64,000 bases of DNA, from NCBI GenBank assembly GCA_964647255.1, contig CAZYGI010000013.1, positions 1 through 64,000 on the forward strand, in the 5' to 3' direction. Shown here in pieces: positions 8,910 through 18,800 of the stretch. Under the pieces are notes generated by a model. It saw only the letters and a list, made by a program, of their open reading frames with translations. It was not told the DNA's origin and did not search any database. The position numbers were made by a program, and so were the translations under genes. The first letter of the stretch is position 1. The number at the start of each line of letters is the position of its first letter. This DNA comes from CAWJEL01 sp964647255. GTDB lineage: Bacteria; Chloroflexota; Anaerolineae; CG2-30-64-16.

Positions 8910-11900
8910 TCACGGGCCGAAGAGCGGCGACGCCGTGCGTTTGGATGCGAAGGCGTCGAAGTACATGAGCGTCGCATCCCCGGTCGCCGTGATGCTTCCC
9001 AGGCGGGCCGCACCCGCCGAGTTGCTCGTGGCGGTGAGTGTCTGGGACAACACACCGTTCACGTAGAGCACCAGCGTGCCGGGGTTGGGGCCGCCACTGC
9101 CTACCGCCTGCCACACCACCTCAATGACATTATTGGCCGTGCCGCCGCTGATGTTGGCCCACGCAGCGTTAGTGTTGGTCGCGCCCACCTGAACCTGCAC
9201 CTGTGGGGTAGTGCCATTCAAGCGATACCGCACACGGAACGCTATCGTGCCGAACGCGTTTGACGTCGCGACAGCAAAGATGTCTTTGCCGGTAGATGTG
9301 TTGCCGTTGGGACGGAAGTAGAAGCGCGCATCGTAGATCGCAGCCACAGGGGAGAAGTTGTTTTGTAGGTAATTCGAGGCGTTGCCCTGCGCCTGCATGC
9401 CGAAAGCGCCGAACAGAGCCGCCCCAGTCGTCACGTTCAGACGACTGGTGGTCGTAGTTGAGCGACCGGACCAACTGCCGGGCAACGTCCCTGACTCGAA
9501 GCCGTCGGTGAAGATGTTGTTCGCCGCGGTGACGGTCAACACAGCGCTGTTGACTCCGGTGCTCCAGTTGCCGGCGGCATCCCGGATGCGTGCGCGCACG
9601 GTGTACTGGTGCCCGGCTGTGAGTGAAGCGGTGGGGACGGTCGCGGACAGGCCGATGAAGGCCGTGCCGCCGCCGGTCCCCGGGTTGGTACAAGTCGTCG
9701 GGCAGACCCAGTACTCGCCGCCGGTCACACCGCTGGCGAGGCCACCGACCAGGGGATCGGTGGCACTGGTTACGGCCAGGCCTACGGAAGCTGTTCCCGC
9801 CGCGATCGAGTTCGGCGTGAGGGTAATGCCACTGAAGGTCGGCGGCGTGCGGTCGATCAGGAGGATCGTGCTGACCAGCGCGCCCCAGGTGCCGCCGGCG
9901 TCCTTGGCGTGCACGTAGATCGTGTGGTTGCCGGCAGTCAGCGCCGCGACGACTGACGCCGCGATCGTCCCGTTCAGGTTGGCCGATGGCGCCGGCGCAC
10001 TGACGGTCATCACTGTGCCGGTCCCATTGGCGCCGCCCGCGTCGATGAAGTACTCACCGGATGCGATGTTGCTGTTGCCCGTGGTCACGTCGCTCGCTGC
10101 TGCACTGATCGCGACGGCCGTGTTGTTGGTCGCGCTGGGATTCAGCGCGAGACCACTGACGGCCGGTCCGACCTTATCAATCACCAGGACCGTGCTGCTG
10201 GCCGGGCCCCAGTTGCCTGGCTTATCCTTGGCGTGTACGTAGAGGGTATGGTTCCCCTGACTGAGCGCCGCGATCGTGGTCAGCGGGATATCAGCACGGC
10301 CCGTCTCGGTCAGGCTGTTGAACAAGCCGTCGCCGGCGACGAACGGGAAGCCGGCGCCATTGGCGCCCACCGTATCAATGAAGCCTTCCGCCGCGCTGAT
10401 ACTCGACATGCCGTCGGTGAAGGAAGCAGTCACCCGGACAGCCGGCGTGCTCGAGTTGACACCCAGCGTCCCGTTGTTCGGATTGGGCGCCGCATTCACG
10501 CCGCTGGTCGCGGGACCGGTCTTGTCCACCGAGAGGGTGATCGTCGCGAAGGCCCCCCAGTTACCCAGCGCGTCCTTGCTGTGCACCGAGACGACGTACG
10601 TGCCCTGAGCAAGCGCATTGACAGTGGCAGCCGGGATGGTAGCGGTGAGGCTGGCGATCGGCAGCGCGGCATTCACCACCATCACCGAGCCGGTCCCCGG
10701 GCCTCCGGCGGCGCCGATGAAGTACTCGGCCGCCTGGATGTTGCTGTTGCCGGTGAAGCGATCATCGCCGGTGGCGCTCAACGCCATGGCGACCGAGCCA
10801 TTGCCCGGGTTGGGCAACAAGCCGAGGCCAGTGGTGGTCGGGCCGCTCTTGTCCAGGTTGAGCACGACAGGATTGAAGGAGCCCCAGTTGCCGGCGGAGT
10901 CCTGCCCGTGGACGTAGACGGTGTGGTTGCCGCTCGACAAACCGGCCAGGGTCGCCGCCGCAATGGTGGCCTGGACGGCCTCTGTCGGCGAGGCAAACGC
11001 ACCGGTCATGGCTGTGCCGCCTCCGTTCGCACCCGTTGTGTCAATGAAGTATTCGGCCGCCTGGATGTTCGACCCACCCGTGGCGACATCGCTAACTGAG
11101 GCGGTCAGGAGCACTGCAACTGTGCCATTTGTCGCGGCAGGGTTCAAGGTCGCTGCGCTGGTTGCCGGACCGATCGTGTCTGTTGTCGGAGGCGTCGAGG
11201 CGCCGACCGTCAGGAAAGTAAGCATGCCGCCGAAGCCCGCGATGTTGTTGTTGCGCAGCGTGAAGCTTCCATCGTACAGGGCAAACTTACTGCCGTTCAT
11301 GGCCGAGGCAGGCACGGTGGCGATCACGTCCGCGGTCTGGCCGGGACCGATGGTCTCGGCGACCATCGTGTGCGAGTAGGTCGCGAGGCTGCCATCCACG
11401 GCCACCACTGTCTGGGACATGCCTAGCAGCGCCATGGAATGGGGCTGCAAGCCCGCATTGACGTACCGCAGCAGCACCTTGTTGCCGCCGGCGGCTGTGA
11501 CGATCGGAGCGGTGTTCGGATACGCCTTGCCGTTGATCAGGTAATACTTGGGCGCGTAGTCCCGCATGTCGAAGGTGGCGGGCGTCGGACGGTTGTTTAA
11601 CGCCGGGTCAACCTCCCCAAGCACCACCAGCGCCTCGTCGTTGAAGGCGGTAGCCGCGTTATTGTAGGCTTGACCCGCCGTGCCGGATCGCACGACCAGC
11701 GCGCCGTACAGGCCCAGCGCGACCTGGTGCTGTGAGTTGGATAGGAACCCGGCCTCGTACAAATAGGTGCCGGGGTTGGTGGCCGTGAAGGTGTAGGAAT
11801 GCGTGCCGCCCGCGGCCGCGCCTGTCAGGTCCGGGACCATCGCCTGGCCCTGGAACATCATCGCGGTGGCTTCGGTCAGGTTATTGGTCAGGTTCACGGT

Positions 11901-12239
11901 GACCGTATTGCCCTGGTTGACGATGAGGACGGGGCCGGGCACACTCACAGGTCCGGGCGTTCCGGACGAAGGAGCGCTCTCCCCCGCATAGCCCCAGACC
12001 GTCACAGTGCTGGCATCCGGAAGCGTGATGCTGCCGGCGACGGCCCACAGATTGCAGGTCGTAGTGGTTCCCGCTGTGGTGCAGGGAGTGGCAGGCAGCG
12101 ACGCCGCGAGCGGCGCCCTGACCGGCGCGAGATCCGCCGATGCCAGTGCCTCCCCATGGACCAGGCCGGCGCCGAGCAGAACCACGACCAGCAGGAGCAG
12201 GACCCCCATTCCCAACTTGTTGCGTAAGATCGTATGCAT
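8910..12239 (-). CDS. Multicopper-oxidase-fold protein with five surface repeats and a C-terminal lectin-like domain
   Basis: The start at MHTILRNKLG has an AAGGAG site six bases upstream and a signal peptide. Residues of about 60-355 have the cupredoxin fold of a multicopper oxidase (GNTVTVNLTNNL, GLYGALVV). However, the HxHG motif is replaced by FQGQ and the usual HCH by YLYEAG, so the type 2/3 copper site is not formed by this chain. Five repeats of about 95 residues follow, each with an EYFID-like motif, and HTVYVHGQDSAGNWG as the clearest copy. The C-terminus (about 190 residues, EGSFESGTLPG-like then FRVRYRLNG) resembles a concanavalin/LamG-type domain. It is third in a run of three MCO-fold genes with short gaps (30 and 38 bp). 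It may be a structural or binding subunit of an extracellular oxidase complex. Confidence 0.75.
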   Translation of the reverse strand: MHTILRNKLGMGVLLLLVVVLLGAGLVHGEALASADLAPVRAPLAASLPATPCTTAGTTTTCNLWAVAGSITLPDASTVTVWGYAGESAPSSGTPGPVSVPGPVLIVNQGNTVTVNLTNNLTEATAMMFQGQAMVPDLTGAAAGGTHSYTFTATNPGTYLYEAGFLSNSQHQVALGLYGALVVRSGTAGQAYNNAATAFNDEALVVLGEVDPALNNRPTPATFDMRDYAPKYYLINGKAYPNTAPIVTAAGGNKVLLRYVNAGLQPHSMALLGMSQTVVAVDGSLATYSHTMVAETIGPGQTADVIATVPASAMNGSKFALYDGSFTLRNNNIAGFGGMLTFLTVGASTPPTTDTIGPATSAATLNPAATNGTVAVLLTASVSDVATGGSNIQAAEYFIDTTGANGGGTAMTGAFASPTEAVQATIAAATLAGLSSGNHTVYVHGQDSAGNWGSFNPVVLNLDKSGPTTTGLGLLPNPGNGSVAMALSATGDDRFTGNSNIQAAEYFIGAAGGPGTGSVMVVNAALPIASLTATIPAATVNALAQGTYVVSVHSKDALGNWGAFATITLSVDKTGPATSGVNAAPNPNNGTLGVNSSTPAVRVTASFTDGMSSISAAEGFIDTVGANGAGFPFVAGDGLFNSLTETGRADIPLTTIAALSQGNHTLYVHAKDKPGNWGPASSTVLVIDKVGPAVSGLALNPSATNNTAVAISAAASDVTTGNSNIASGEYFIDAGGANGTGTVMTVSAPAPSANLNGTIAASVVAALTAGNHTIYVHAKDAGGTWGALVSTILLIDRTPPTFSGITLTPNSIAAGTASVGLAVTSATDPLVGGLASGVTGGEYWVCPTTCTNPGTGGGTAFIGLSATVPTASLTAGHQYTVRARIRDAAGNWSTGVNSAVLTVTAANNIFTDGFESGTLPGSWSGRSTTTTSRLNVTTGAALFGAFGMQAQGNASNYLQNNFSPVAAIYDARFYFRPNGNTSTGKDIFAVATSNAFGTIAFRVRYRLNGTTPQVQVQVGATNTNAAWANISGGTANNVIEVVWQAVGSGGPNPGTLVLYVNGVLSQTLTATSNSAGAARLGSITATGDATLMYFDAFASKRTASPLFGP

Positions 12240-12277
12240 GGTTAACTCCTTGTCTTCTGAGGGTTCCATCCGCCCGC

Positions 12278-13600
12278 TTACGGGCACATGTTCGGCAGTG
12301 GCGGATCAATCCGCAGATAAGTGACCGGGCCGGTCATGGTCACGCCCCAGGACGTGATCTGGTAGAGGGCGTGGTTATGGGCGATGATATAGTACTCTCC
12401 ACATTGGTTGAGTGTGGACATACCAGGGGGCATCTGGCCCATCTTGCCCAGGTAAGGACTGGCACTCCAGAACATCCCGAATGTCATGTTCGCGATGTCA
12501 GGGATAGTCACCGGGACGGGATTGGTCGCCTCGTCGTAGCCTTCGGCATCATACCATTTGAAGGTTACGTCCCAGGTCTGCCCGGGTCCGATGTTGATGG
12601 CGAACTTCTCGAAAGACAGGTCCTGGCCTCCCGGCCCTTCCAGCGGATGCCCGTCGCGGCCGATGACTTGGCCGTTGTTACCGTGGGGGTGGAAGGGGTA
12701 ATCTTCGGTGCCCACATTGAGATACCGGATCATCCCAGGATAAGGATGGTAGTTCGGATCGCTCGGGGGCAGCGTGTTGTTGAACGCATGAACGCGTGCC
12801 AGCGCGCCGTAAGGCTGGTTGGGAAGCCAGCTCGCGTAGTTGTTCGCGATGCTGTCCGGGAAACCGCGGCCGTTGATCAGCCAGTAACGCGGATGGTAGT
12901 TGGCGATGTTATAGGGCGTCCCGTTCTGGACCGCCTGGTGTTGATACGGATCAATCTCGGAGAGCAACACCAGGAACTCCTCCCCCGAGGTGAACTGGCT
13001 GTCGGCGCGGTTGTAGGCGAAGGTGGGGCCCATTGTCGGCCGTACGATCAGGGCGCCGAACAGGCCCATGCGCACCTGTTTTTCCGGCTGCGTGCCGGAC
13101 TCATAGATGTAGGTGCCCGGGTTGGAGGCCACAAAGCTGTAGGTGATGCTCCCTCCATTCGCACCTGCGACATTCGTCATCGAGGTCAGGTTGCCGCTGC
13201 CGTCGAACTGCGGCTGCGCCGGGTTTCCGTCCGCCAGGACGTTATCTTGCCCTGGGAAGATGATCGAGGCGGCGTCTGGCAAGTTGTTCACCAGGCGGAC
13301 CGTCACCGTATCGCCCTGGTTGACGCACAACACCGGGCCGGGGTGCTGGAAAGGCGCACCGGCCAACGAATAGCTCCACATAAACATCGTGTTGCCGTCC
13401 GGCAGGATGATGTCGCCCGTCCCGGTGGTCAGATTGAAAGTTGGGTTGGGGCTTGTGCCGGTCGTGCAGGCGATGCCCACCGCGGGCCCGGTCTGGGCTG
13501 CCACCGGCGTGGGTTTTGCCAACGGGGCGACCGAGAGCAACGCCACAAGCAGCACCAAGGCCAGCCCCCACCGGATCCCTTTGAGCATTGATGTACGCAT
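12278..13600 (-). CDS. Secreted multicopper-oxidase-fold protein with incomplete copper motifs
   Basis: The 440-residue protein has a signal peptide (LALVLLVALLSVAPLA) and a two-domain cupredoxin layout. The first domain has FPGQ where HxHG is expected and YIYESG where YHxH is expected. The second part keeps DYPFHPHGNN and CGEYYIIAHNHA, which resemble copper motifs of the last domain of multicopper oxidases. It sits between a canonical-looking MCO gene upstream (13631-14959) and the repeat-bearing homologue downstream. Either it is a non-catalytic paralogue or the copper ligands are shared between chains. Metal content and substrate cannot be predicted from sequence alone. Confidence 0.75.
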   Translation of the reverse strand: MRTSMLKGIRWGLALVLLVALLSVAPLAKPTPVAAQTGPAVGIACTTGTSPNPTFNLTTGTGDIILPDGNTMFMWSYSLAGAPFQHPGPVLCVNQGDTVTVRLVNNLPDAASIIFPGQDNVLADGNPAQPQFDGSGNLTSMTNVAGANGGSITYSFVASNPGTYIYESGTQPEKQVRMGLFGALIVRPTMGPTFAYNRADSQFTSGEEFLVLLSEIDPYQHQAVQNGTPYNIANYHPRYWLINGRGFPDSIANNYASWLPNQPYGALARVHAFNNTLPPSDPNYHPYPGMIRYLNVGTEDYPFHPHGNNGQVIGRDGHPLEGPGGQDLSFEKFAINIGPGQTWDVTFKWYDAEGYDEATNPVPVTIPDIANMTFGMFWSASPYLGKMGQMPPGMSTLNQCGEYYIIAHNHALYQITSWGVTMTGPVTYLRIDPPLPNMCP

Positions 13601-13630
13601 TCTGAGCTCCTTCTAGCGAGTATCGGGCCG

Positions 13631-14959
13631 CTATGCCCAGTCGTTCGGGAACTGCTGCGGGCCCACGCCGCTAGGGTAGACGCGCACTTCGGTCCGCTGC
13701 CCGCCATACCCGTTGCCCAGGTTATCTGTCTGGGTGTAGCGACGGTTGTAGAGCACGTAGGTATCGTAGGGGCCGGGACCCTGATAGGCCGGCGCGGTGA
13801 AGATGACGTCGAAGCTCTCGCCAGCGCCCATCGAGAGGGTGTCGGCCTCGTAGCTGGTATCGGTCCCGTCGCGCCCGCGCATCAGGGTGGCATCCCGGCC
13901 GACCACACGCATCTTGATGCCCGGCAGGGTCATGGCGGCTTCCCGGAAGCCCAGGTTGGCGAAGCGCAGCAGCACCCGCTCACCTGCGTTGCACCGCACC
14001 AGCGAGGAGAGCGGCTGGTACTGCAGGTGCTCGTAGCCTGGTATCGGCACCAGATCGCCGTTGGCGTCGCGGACCGGATTGAACGGGTCCACCGAGCCGT
14101 TCGGCGCGATCGTGTCAGGATAGACCCGCCCGTTTAGGAGGCTGAAGTCAGCCCGATAGTCGGACCATTCGGGCAATTGGATGTGTGCGTCGCACCAGTG
14201 CGCTTCGGCCCAGACTTCGCTGAGGAACATGGCAAACTCGCGGTCGAAGCCGGTCGAGCCATTGCCGTCGTTGTAGGCGTATTTGCCGCTGGGGTACAGC
14301 GCCGTGTTGCCGTTCTGCGCCGGCCGGACAAAGACCAGGCCGGTCATGCCCATGTGCACGTGCTCGACGTCCTCGACGTGGCAGTGGTACATGTACGTGC
14401 CCGGCTCGTGCGGCCGGTAGACGTAGGTGAAGTTGCGGCCGATCGGCACGGAAAGCGACCCTGTCGGCTCGCCGTCGTAGAATGGGATCACGTTGCGGAA
14501 GCCGTGCCAGTGAAGCGTGTGCGAGTCCACCAGGTCAGGCCGCATCTGCAGGCCCAGGTTTGTGAGCTGAAGGTGAAACTCGTTGCTGCCGTTGTACTGG
14601 TTGACCCAGAAGATCGGCGCGTTGTGCTGCGCATGCATCTTCTGGGCGCTGATCTGCGTCGCATTTAGCCCTGTGATATTGCGGAAGCCGAAGATGTAGG
14701 TCGTAAACGGCGCTTGCGCGTACGGGTCCGGATGATAGAACCCGATCGGCGGCGTGGGCGGCAGGGAAATCCAGCCGTCCGTGCCGGCAAAGTACAAGTC
14801 CGGCGGCCGATCCGCGGCCTCCACGACGCCAACCGGCGCGAGCAACCGGTTCAGGCGCCCTGGCACCAGGCTCGCGCCTGCGGTCAGCAAGGCGGCGCCA
14901 CCAGCCAGCTTCAGGAAGTCGCGCCGGCTGAAACCGTGGGAAAATGACTTCGTGCTCAT
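13631..14959 (-). CDS. Tat-exported multicopper oxidase
   Basis: The N-terminus carries a twin-arginine signal (FSRRDFLKLAGG), so the folded, probably copper-loaded protein is exported by Tat. Copper-site motifs are present: HWHGF at residues 150-154 and YHCHVEDVEHVHMGM from residue 191, which combines an HCH trinuclear-site motif with His and Met as in type 1 centres. Length (442) fits a two-domain oxidase. Family members oxidise phenolics, metal ions (Cu, Mn, Fe) or nitrite with O2. Which substrate applies here is open. It is the first of three adjacent MCO-fold genes and the only one with intact HxH pairs, so it is the likely catalytic subunit. Confidence 0.88.
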   Translation of the reverse strand: MSTKSFSHGFSRRDFLKLAGGAALLTAGASLVPGRLNRLLAPVGVVEAADRPPDLYFAGTDGWISLPPTPPIGFYHPDPYAQAPFTTYIFGFRNITGLNATQISAQKMHAQHNAPIFWVNQYNGSNEFHLQLTNLGLQMRPDLVDSHTLHWHGFRNVIPFYDGEPTGSLSVPIGRNFTYVYRPHEPGTYMYHCHVEDVEHVHMGMTGLVFVRPAQNGNTALYPSGKYAYNDGNGSTGFDREFAMFLSEVWAEAHWCDAHIQLPEWSDYRADFSLLNGRVYPDTIAPNGSVDPFNPVRDANGDLVPIPGYEHLQYQPLSSLVRCNAGERVLLRFANLGFREAAMTLPGIKMRVVGRDATLMRGRDGTDTSYEADTLSMGAGESFDVIFTAPAYQGPGPYDTYVLYNRRYTQTDNLGNGYGGQRTEVRVYPSGVGPQQFPNDWA

Positions 14960-14972
14960 CTACACATCTCCT

Positions 14973-15719
14973 CTAGCTTATCGGCGAGAAGCGGCGCCGA
15001 ACCAGTACGATCAAGACCCCGACGAGGGCCAATACCCCCCCCCAGGGCAACGCCGCTCCGGCACTCACCATCCCTGCGCCGCCAAACGACTGGAGCGTCA
15101 CCGCAGTGGGACTCAGCCATTGCAGGTCCGGCTTGGTGCCGGCGCTGTCCTTAGAGCTAAACAGGGCGACTGATACACTGTTGCTGCAGCCGGCGGTAAA
15201 GGCCAGGGCGAAGCTCGCTTTCCTGCCTGGCCCAGGCGCCCCAGTCCCGGTGTTGAGATAGTTCGTCAACGCGGCACCGCTGAAGGTAACGCTGTTTCCC
15301 GCCGTCGGGGCCGGCTTGGAATCCAGAAGCGCGGCCGGCGCCAGAGGCAAGCCCGGCGCGTTGCTCCAATTTAGCGCGCCCTCGGTCCATGTGCCTGGCA
15401 CACTATAGAGCCCCAACGTGGCGCTGCCCGCGCTGCTGACAGTGCTGGCCGTCAGCGTCAGCGATGCGGATCCCACAGTCTGACCTGTCGGGATGCTCGA
15501 CAAGTCCCACTGAAGATAGGTGATATCGGTCGCATTGCAGGAAGTCGTGCTTCCGACGACAGACAAGGTGTTCGGATCGGTCGTGCCGAAGGTCGTCCCC
15601 GTCGCAGTTGACCTCGCGTAGGCATCGTTGCTGGGCGGATTGGAAGCCGCCAGGACCGAGCTGGTCGGCAGCGTCAAAACCGCACATGCGATGACAGCTA
15701 ACAAGAACAGGCGTTTCAT
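14973..15719 (-). CDS. DNRLRE-like surface protein with C-terminal membrane anchor
   Basis: The product has a signal peptide (LFLLAVIACAVLTLP) and one beta-rich domain with YLQWDLSSIPTGQTVGSA, GTWTEGALNW and SFALAF motifs. This is the pattern of the DNRLRE/CBM96-type domain. It ends with Gly-rich hydrophobic sequence (GGVLALVGVLIVLV) followed by RRR, a classic anchor with stop-transfer charge. It should be displayed on the outer face of the membrane. It lies 13 bp upstream of the Tat-exported oxidase on the same strand, so it is probably cotranscribed and could hold the complex at the surface. Confidence 0.75.
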   Translation of the reverse strand: MKRLFLLAVIACAVLTLPTSSVLAASNPPSNDAYARSTATGTTFGTTDPNTLSVVGSTTSCNATDITYLQWDLSSIPTGQTVGSASLTLTASTVSSAGSATLGLYSVPGTWTEGALNWSNAPGLPLAPAALLDSKPAPTAGNSVTFSGAALTNYLNTGTGAPGPGRKASFALAFTAGCSNSVSVALFSSKDSAGTKPDLQWLSPTAVTLQSFGGAGMVSAGAALPWGGVLALVGVLIVLVRRRFSPIS

Positions 15720-15777
15720 GTCTCATTTCCTCCCTGGTAATCGCTGGAAAGACCTCACATCAAAGCCGCGTGACTGA

Positions 15778-15814
15778 GCCTTCCAGTGGCACGCCGCCCG
15801 CGCCACTGGAAGGC
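15778..15814 (-). terminator. 13-bp-stem hairpin after the giant surface-protein gene
   Basis: GCCTTCCAGTGGC and GCCACTGGAAGGC form a perfect stem around an 11-base loop. It begins ten bases after the stop codon of the 15824-22456 gene on the minus strand and has no T run. Confidence 0.6.
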
Positions 15815-15823
15815 GGATTCACG

Positions 15824-18800
15824 TCAGGGCCATTGCGCCGGCGCGCCGGCGGCCAAACATAGTTGATACGGATGTCCGATCTCTGTCGTGAAGTTGGTCC
15901 CGAAGGAGATGGCCGGCAGCCAGAACTCGTACGTTTGGCTTAGAGCGTCCCAGTGCAAGGCCTGATCCACCTGCGTGACCGACGCTGATAAGGCGCCGGC
16001 GGTCGTGATGGTCGCCTGATCCAACGGCAACATGATGTTGTTCAGCAGACAGTTCGGGCTCGCCCCGATCAAACTGAAGTGTAGAGCGCCTGCCGTCGGC
16101 ACACCGCCCAGGAAGCTCACCACCGATGGCCCGGTGTTGTCGAGTTGCACCCAGTAGGCCTGGCCGGTCTGCAAGTTGAAGTTCGTCCCGAAGGAGATGG
16201 CCGGCAGCCAGAACTCAAACGTCTGTGAGGCGGGGTCCCAGTGCAGAACCTGCGTGACACCGGCGCCGATGTAGGCCGCCAAGGCCTGTGCGTTCGGCAA
16301 CTGGGCCAGCACCTCCAGCGGCAAAGCAATCTGATTGAGATACTCGACCGCACCCACGCCTGGCGTCAGGCCGAAGTTGAACACACCTACCCGGTTGGAG
16401 TTCACTGACGGCCCGCCGGCGTTCATGGCGCGTACGACGTAGTAGTAGTTCACGAGCCCCACATTGCCGACGACGCCGGTGTCCGTGAAGCCAGGGGTGA
16501 GGACCGTGGCCCAGAGTGTGTTGACGTCCGGTGCAAAGTACGGGCTGGTGCTGCGGAACACCTGGTAGCTGGTGACCACCGTGGCCCCGCCCCCGGTGTC
16601 CAGCGTCACCGCGGCCCAGTTCAGCACAGCGTTGCTGCCGGAGCGGGAGATCGTGACGACAGGGGCCTGCGGCGGGAGCGTCCAGACTTCATTGGCGCTC
16701 ATGTCGAAGCCTGCCCCCTGCGGGCGAAGGATGCCGTCAATATCGTCGGACGGCGCATTAACACCGCCCGCAGCCGCCGCGCCTGCATCCACTGCCGGTG
16801 AACCGGACTGGATCCGGTAGTTGCTCAGCAGGTTCGGCGCCAGATCTACGCCCACCATGATGGCGCTGACGAAGTTCGGGTTGGTCCGCCACGGGCTGAA
16901 CCCCACTGAGGAATTGTAGGGGAGCGCCACGTTCGGATCGGTGCCGACCTTGTTGGTGGGGCTCGCATTCGTGCCAGCAGTGACCTGCAGGATCGAGTTG
17001 GTCGGCGACAACAGGCCGATCCCGTCTGCGTCCGCGAGATCCCAGTGGTTGATCGGAGTGACATCGCCCGCGATACCGAGGCCAATCACGGTCGCACCGG
17101 CCCGAGTGCCCGCCCGATTGTCCCAGAAGATGTTGTTGAACACCAGCGGGTTGCTCCAGCGCGGCGCCCCAGATGGCAAGGTGGCTTGCAATAGGGTGCT
17201 GTTAGCCGAGGTGGAGAGACCGGCCGGGGCCGGCAGGCCGTTGCTGGTCAGTGCGGTCGCTGTCGTAATGTTCTTCATGATCGTGTTGTTGTAGACCCGC
17301 ACGTTCGGCGCGTCGTTCAGGCTGATGCCACCGCCCTCATGCGTGGACACGTTGTTCACGATCATGTTGTTGTAAACGTTGAACGGGAAGTTGCCCGCCA
17401 TCAGGAAGCGGAGGCCGCCGCCGTCGTCGTTGCCCAGGTTCGCCTGAATCAGGTTGTCGAAGATGTCGGCCGGCCCCGTGCCCGGCGAGAGTGCGGTTGT
17501 GCTCGCCGGCAACTCGCCCGCGATCATGACGCCGCCGCCTTCATCGTAAGAACGGTCGAAGTAGATGCGGTTATGGTGGATCTTACCGTTCGGGCTGAGG
17601 CCGTAGACCGTCAGACCGCCGCCGTATTCGGCCGAGAAGTTGCCGCAGATGTCGTTGTAGGCCACCTCGTAGGCGTCCGCGCCGGCGAAGAGGCCGATGC
17701 CTCCCGCCAGGTTGGTGCCCGCGTTGGCAATGACCCGGTTGTTGGCGATGCGCACGTTCTCGTTGTGACTGCTCGTGTTCGGCGCAGGCAGATCAGGCGT
17801 GCCCAGACGAATGGTGCCGTAAGCGCCGCCATTGTTCTCGACCACGTTGTTGGTGATCTGCAGGTTGCGGGCGTAGCCGTTGGCGAAGATAGCCCCGCCT
17901 TGGGTAACCAGGTTGGCCGGCAAGCCGGTGATGCCGCCACCGATGACATTGAGATTGCCGGGGAAGCCCTGCTGGTCGCCGCCGCGCAGGTCAAAGCCGT
18001 CAATGCTGCCGGGGTAGCCGGCGGTGAAGGCGCCATCATGGGTGAAGATGGAGACCACCGCGCCGTCGAAGATGTTCTGGTTGCCGTCCCAGGTCAAACC
18101 AAGGATGGTGGTATACCAGTCGGTGGCTACCACACTATCACCGCCGAACGCGCCGCCGTCCACGATCGAGCCGGGCACGCGGGTGCCGTCCGGGTATACG
18201 CCGCCCGGGCCAACGCCTTGCAGTTTGACCGGCGTGGTCATGATGAGGTTTTCGTAGTAGGCGCCGCGCGGGTTGACGCGCGGGTCGGGGTCAGGGATGC
18301 CCGGGTAGACCACCACGAGGTCATTTCCGGCACTGGCAGCTGCCGCATTGAGCGCGCGTTGGATCGCGTGCCGCGCCAGGCTGGGGTCCGGATCCGTTGG
18401 GCTGTAAGGCTTGCCGGGTCCGACCTCGTAGACGTTAGGCTGGTAGGCCGCGCCCGGCGGGGCGGTCGTCACCGTACCGCCGCTGAAATTGTCGACGCGC
18501 TGCCCGATGGGGAGCTGCATGCCGATCCGGCCGCCGCCCGTCCCCTGCGTCCAGGCGCCCGTGCCGATCGTCGGGATCGCCACGCTGCCAAGCAGCGTGG
18601 TGGTGGCCCCGGTAGTCTTGAACACGTACACGGAGCCGTCGCCGTACGCCGCCGCAGTCAGCGTGTCGCCCGACGCGAAGGTCGCCGCGAAGGTGCCGCG
18701 CGTCGTCAGCGTGCCACCGGCGTTGGTCGTCGTCGCAACCACCACACTGGGACTCTGATAAGTCACGACGATGTAGTTGTTCGGGCTTGCAGCGGTGCCC

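Noticed and set aside
12140..13591. 483-residue plus-strand frame
   Set aside because: Antisense to the MCO-fold gene, which has a signal peptide and motifs.
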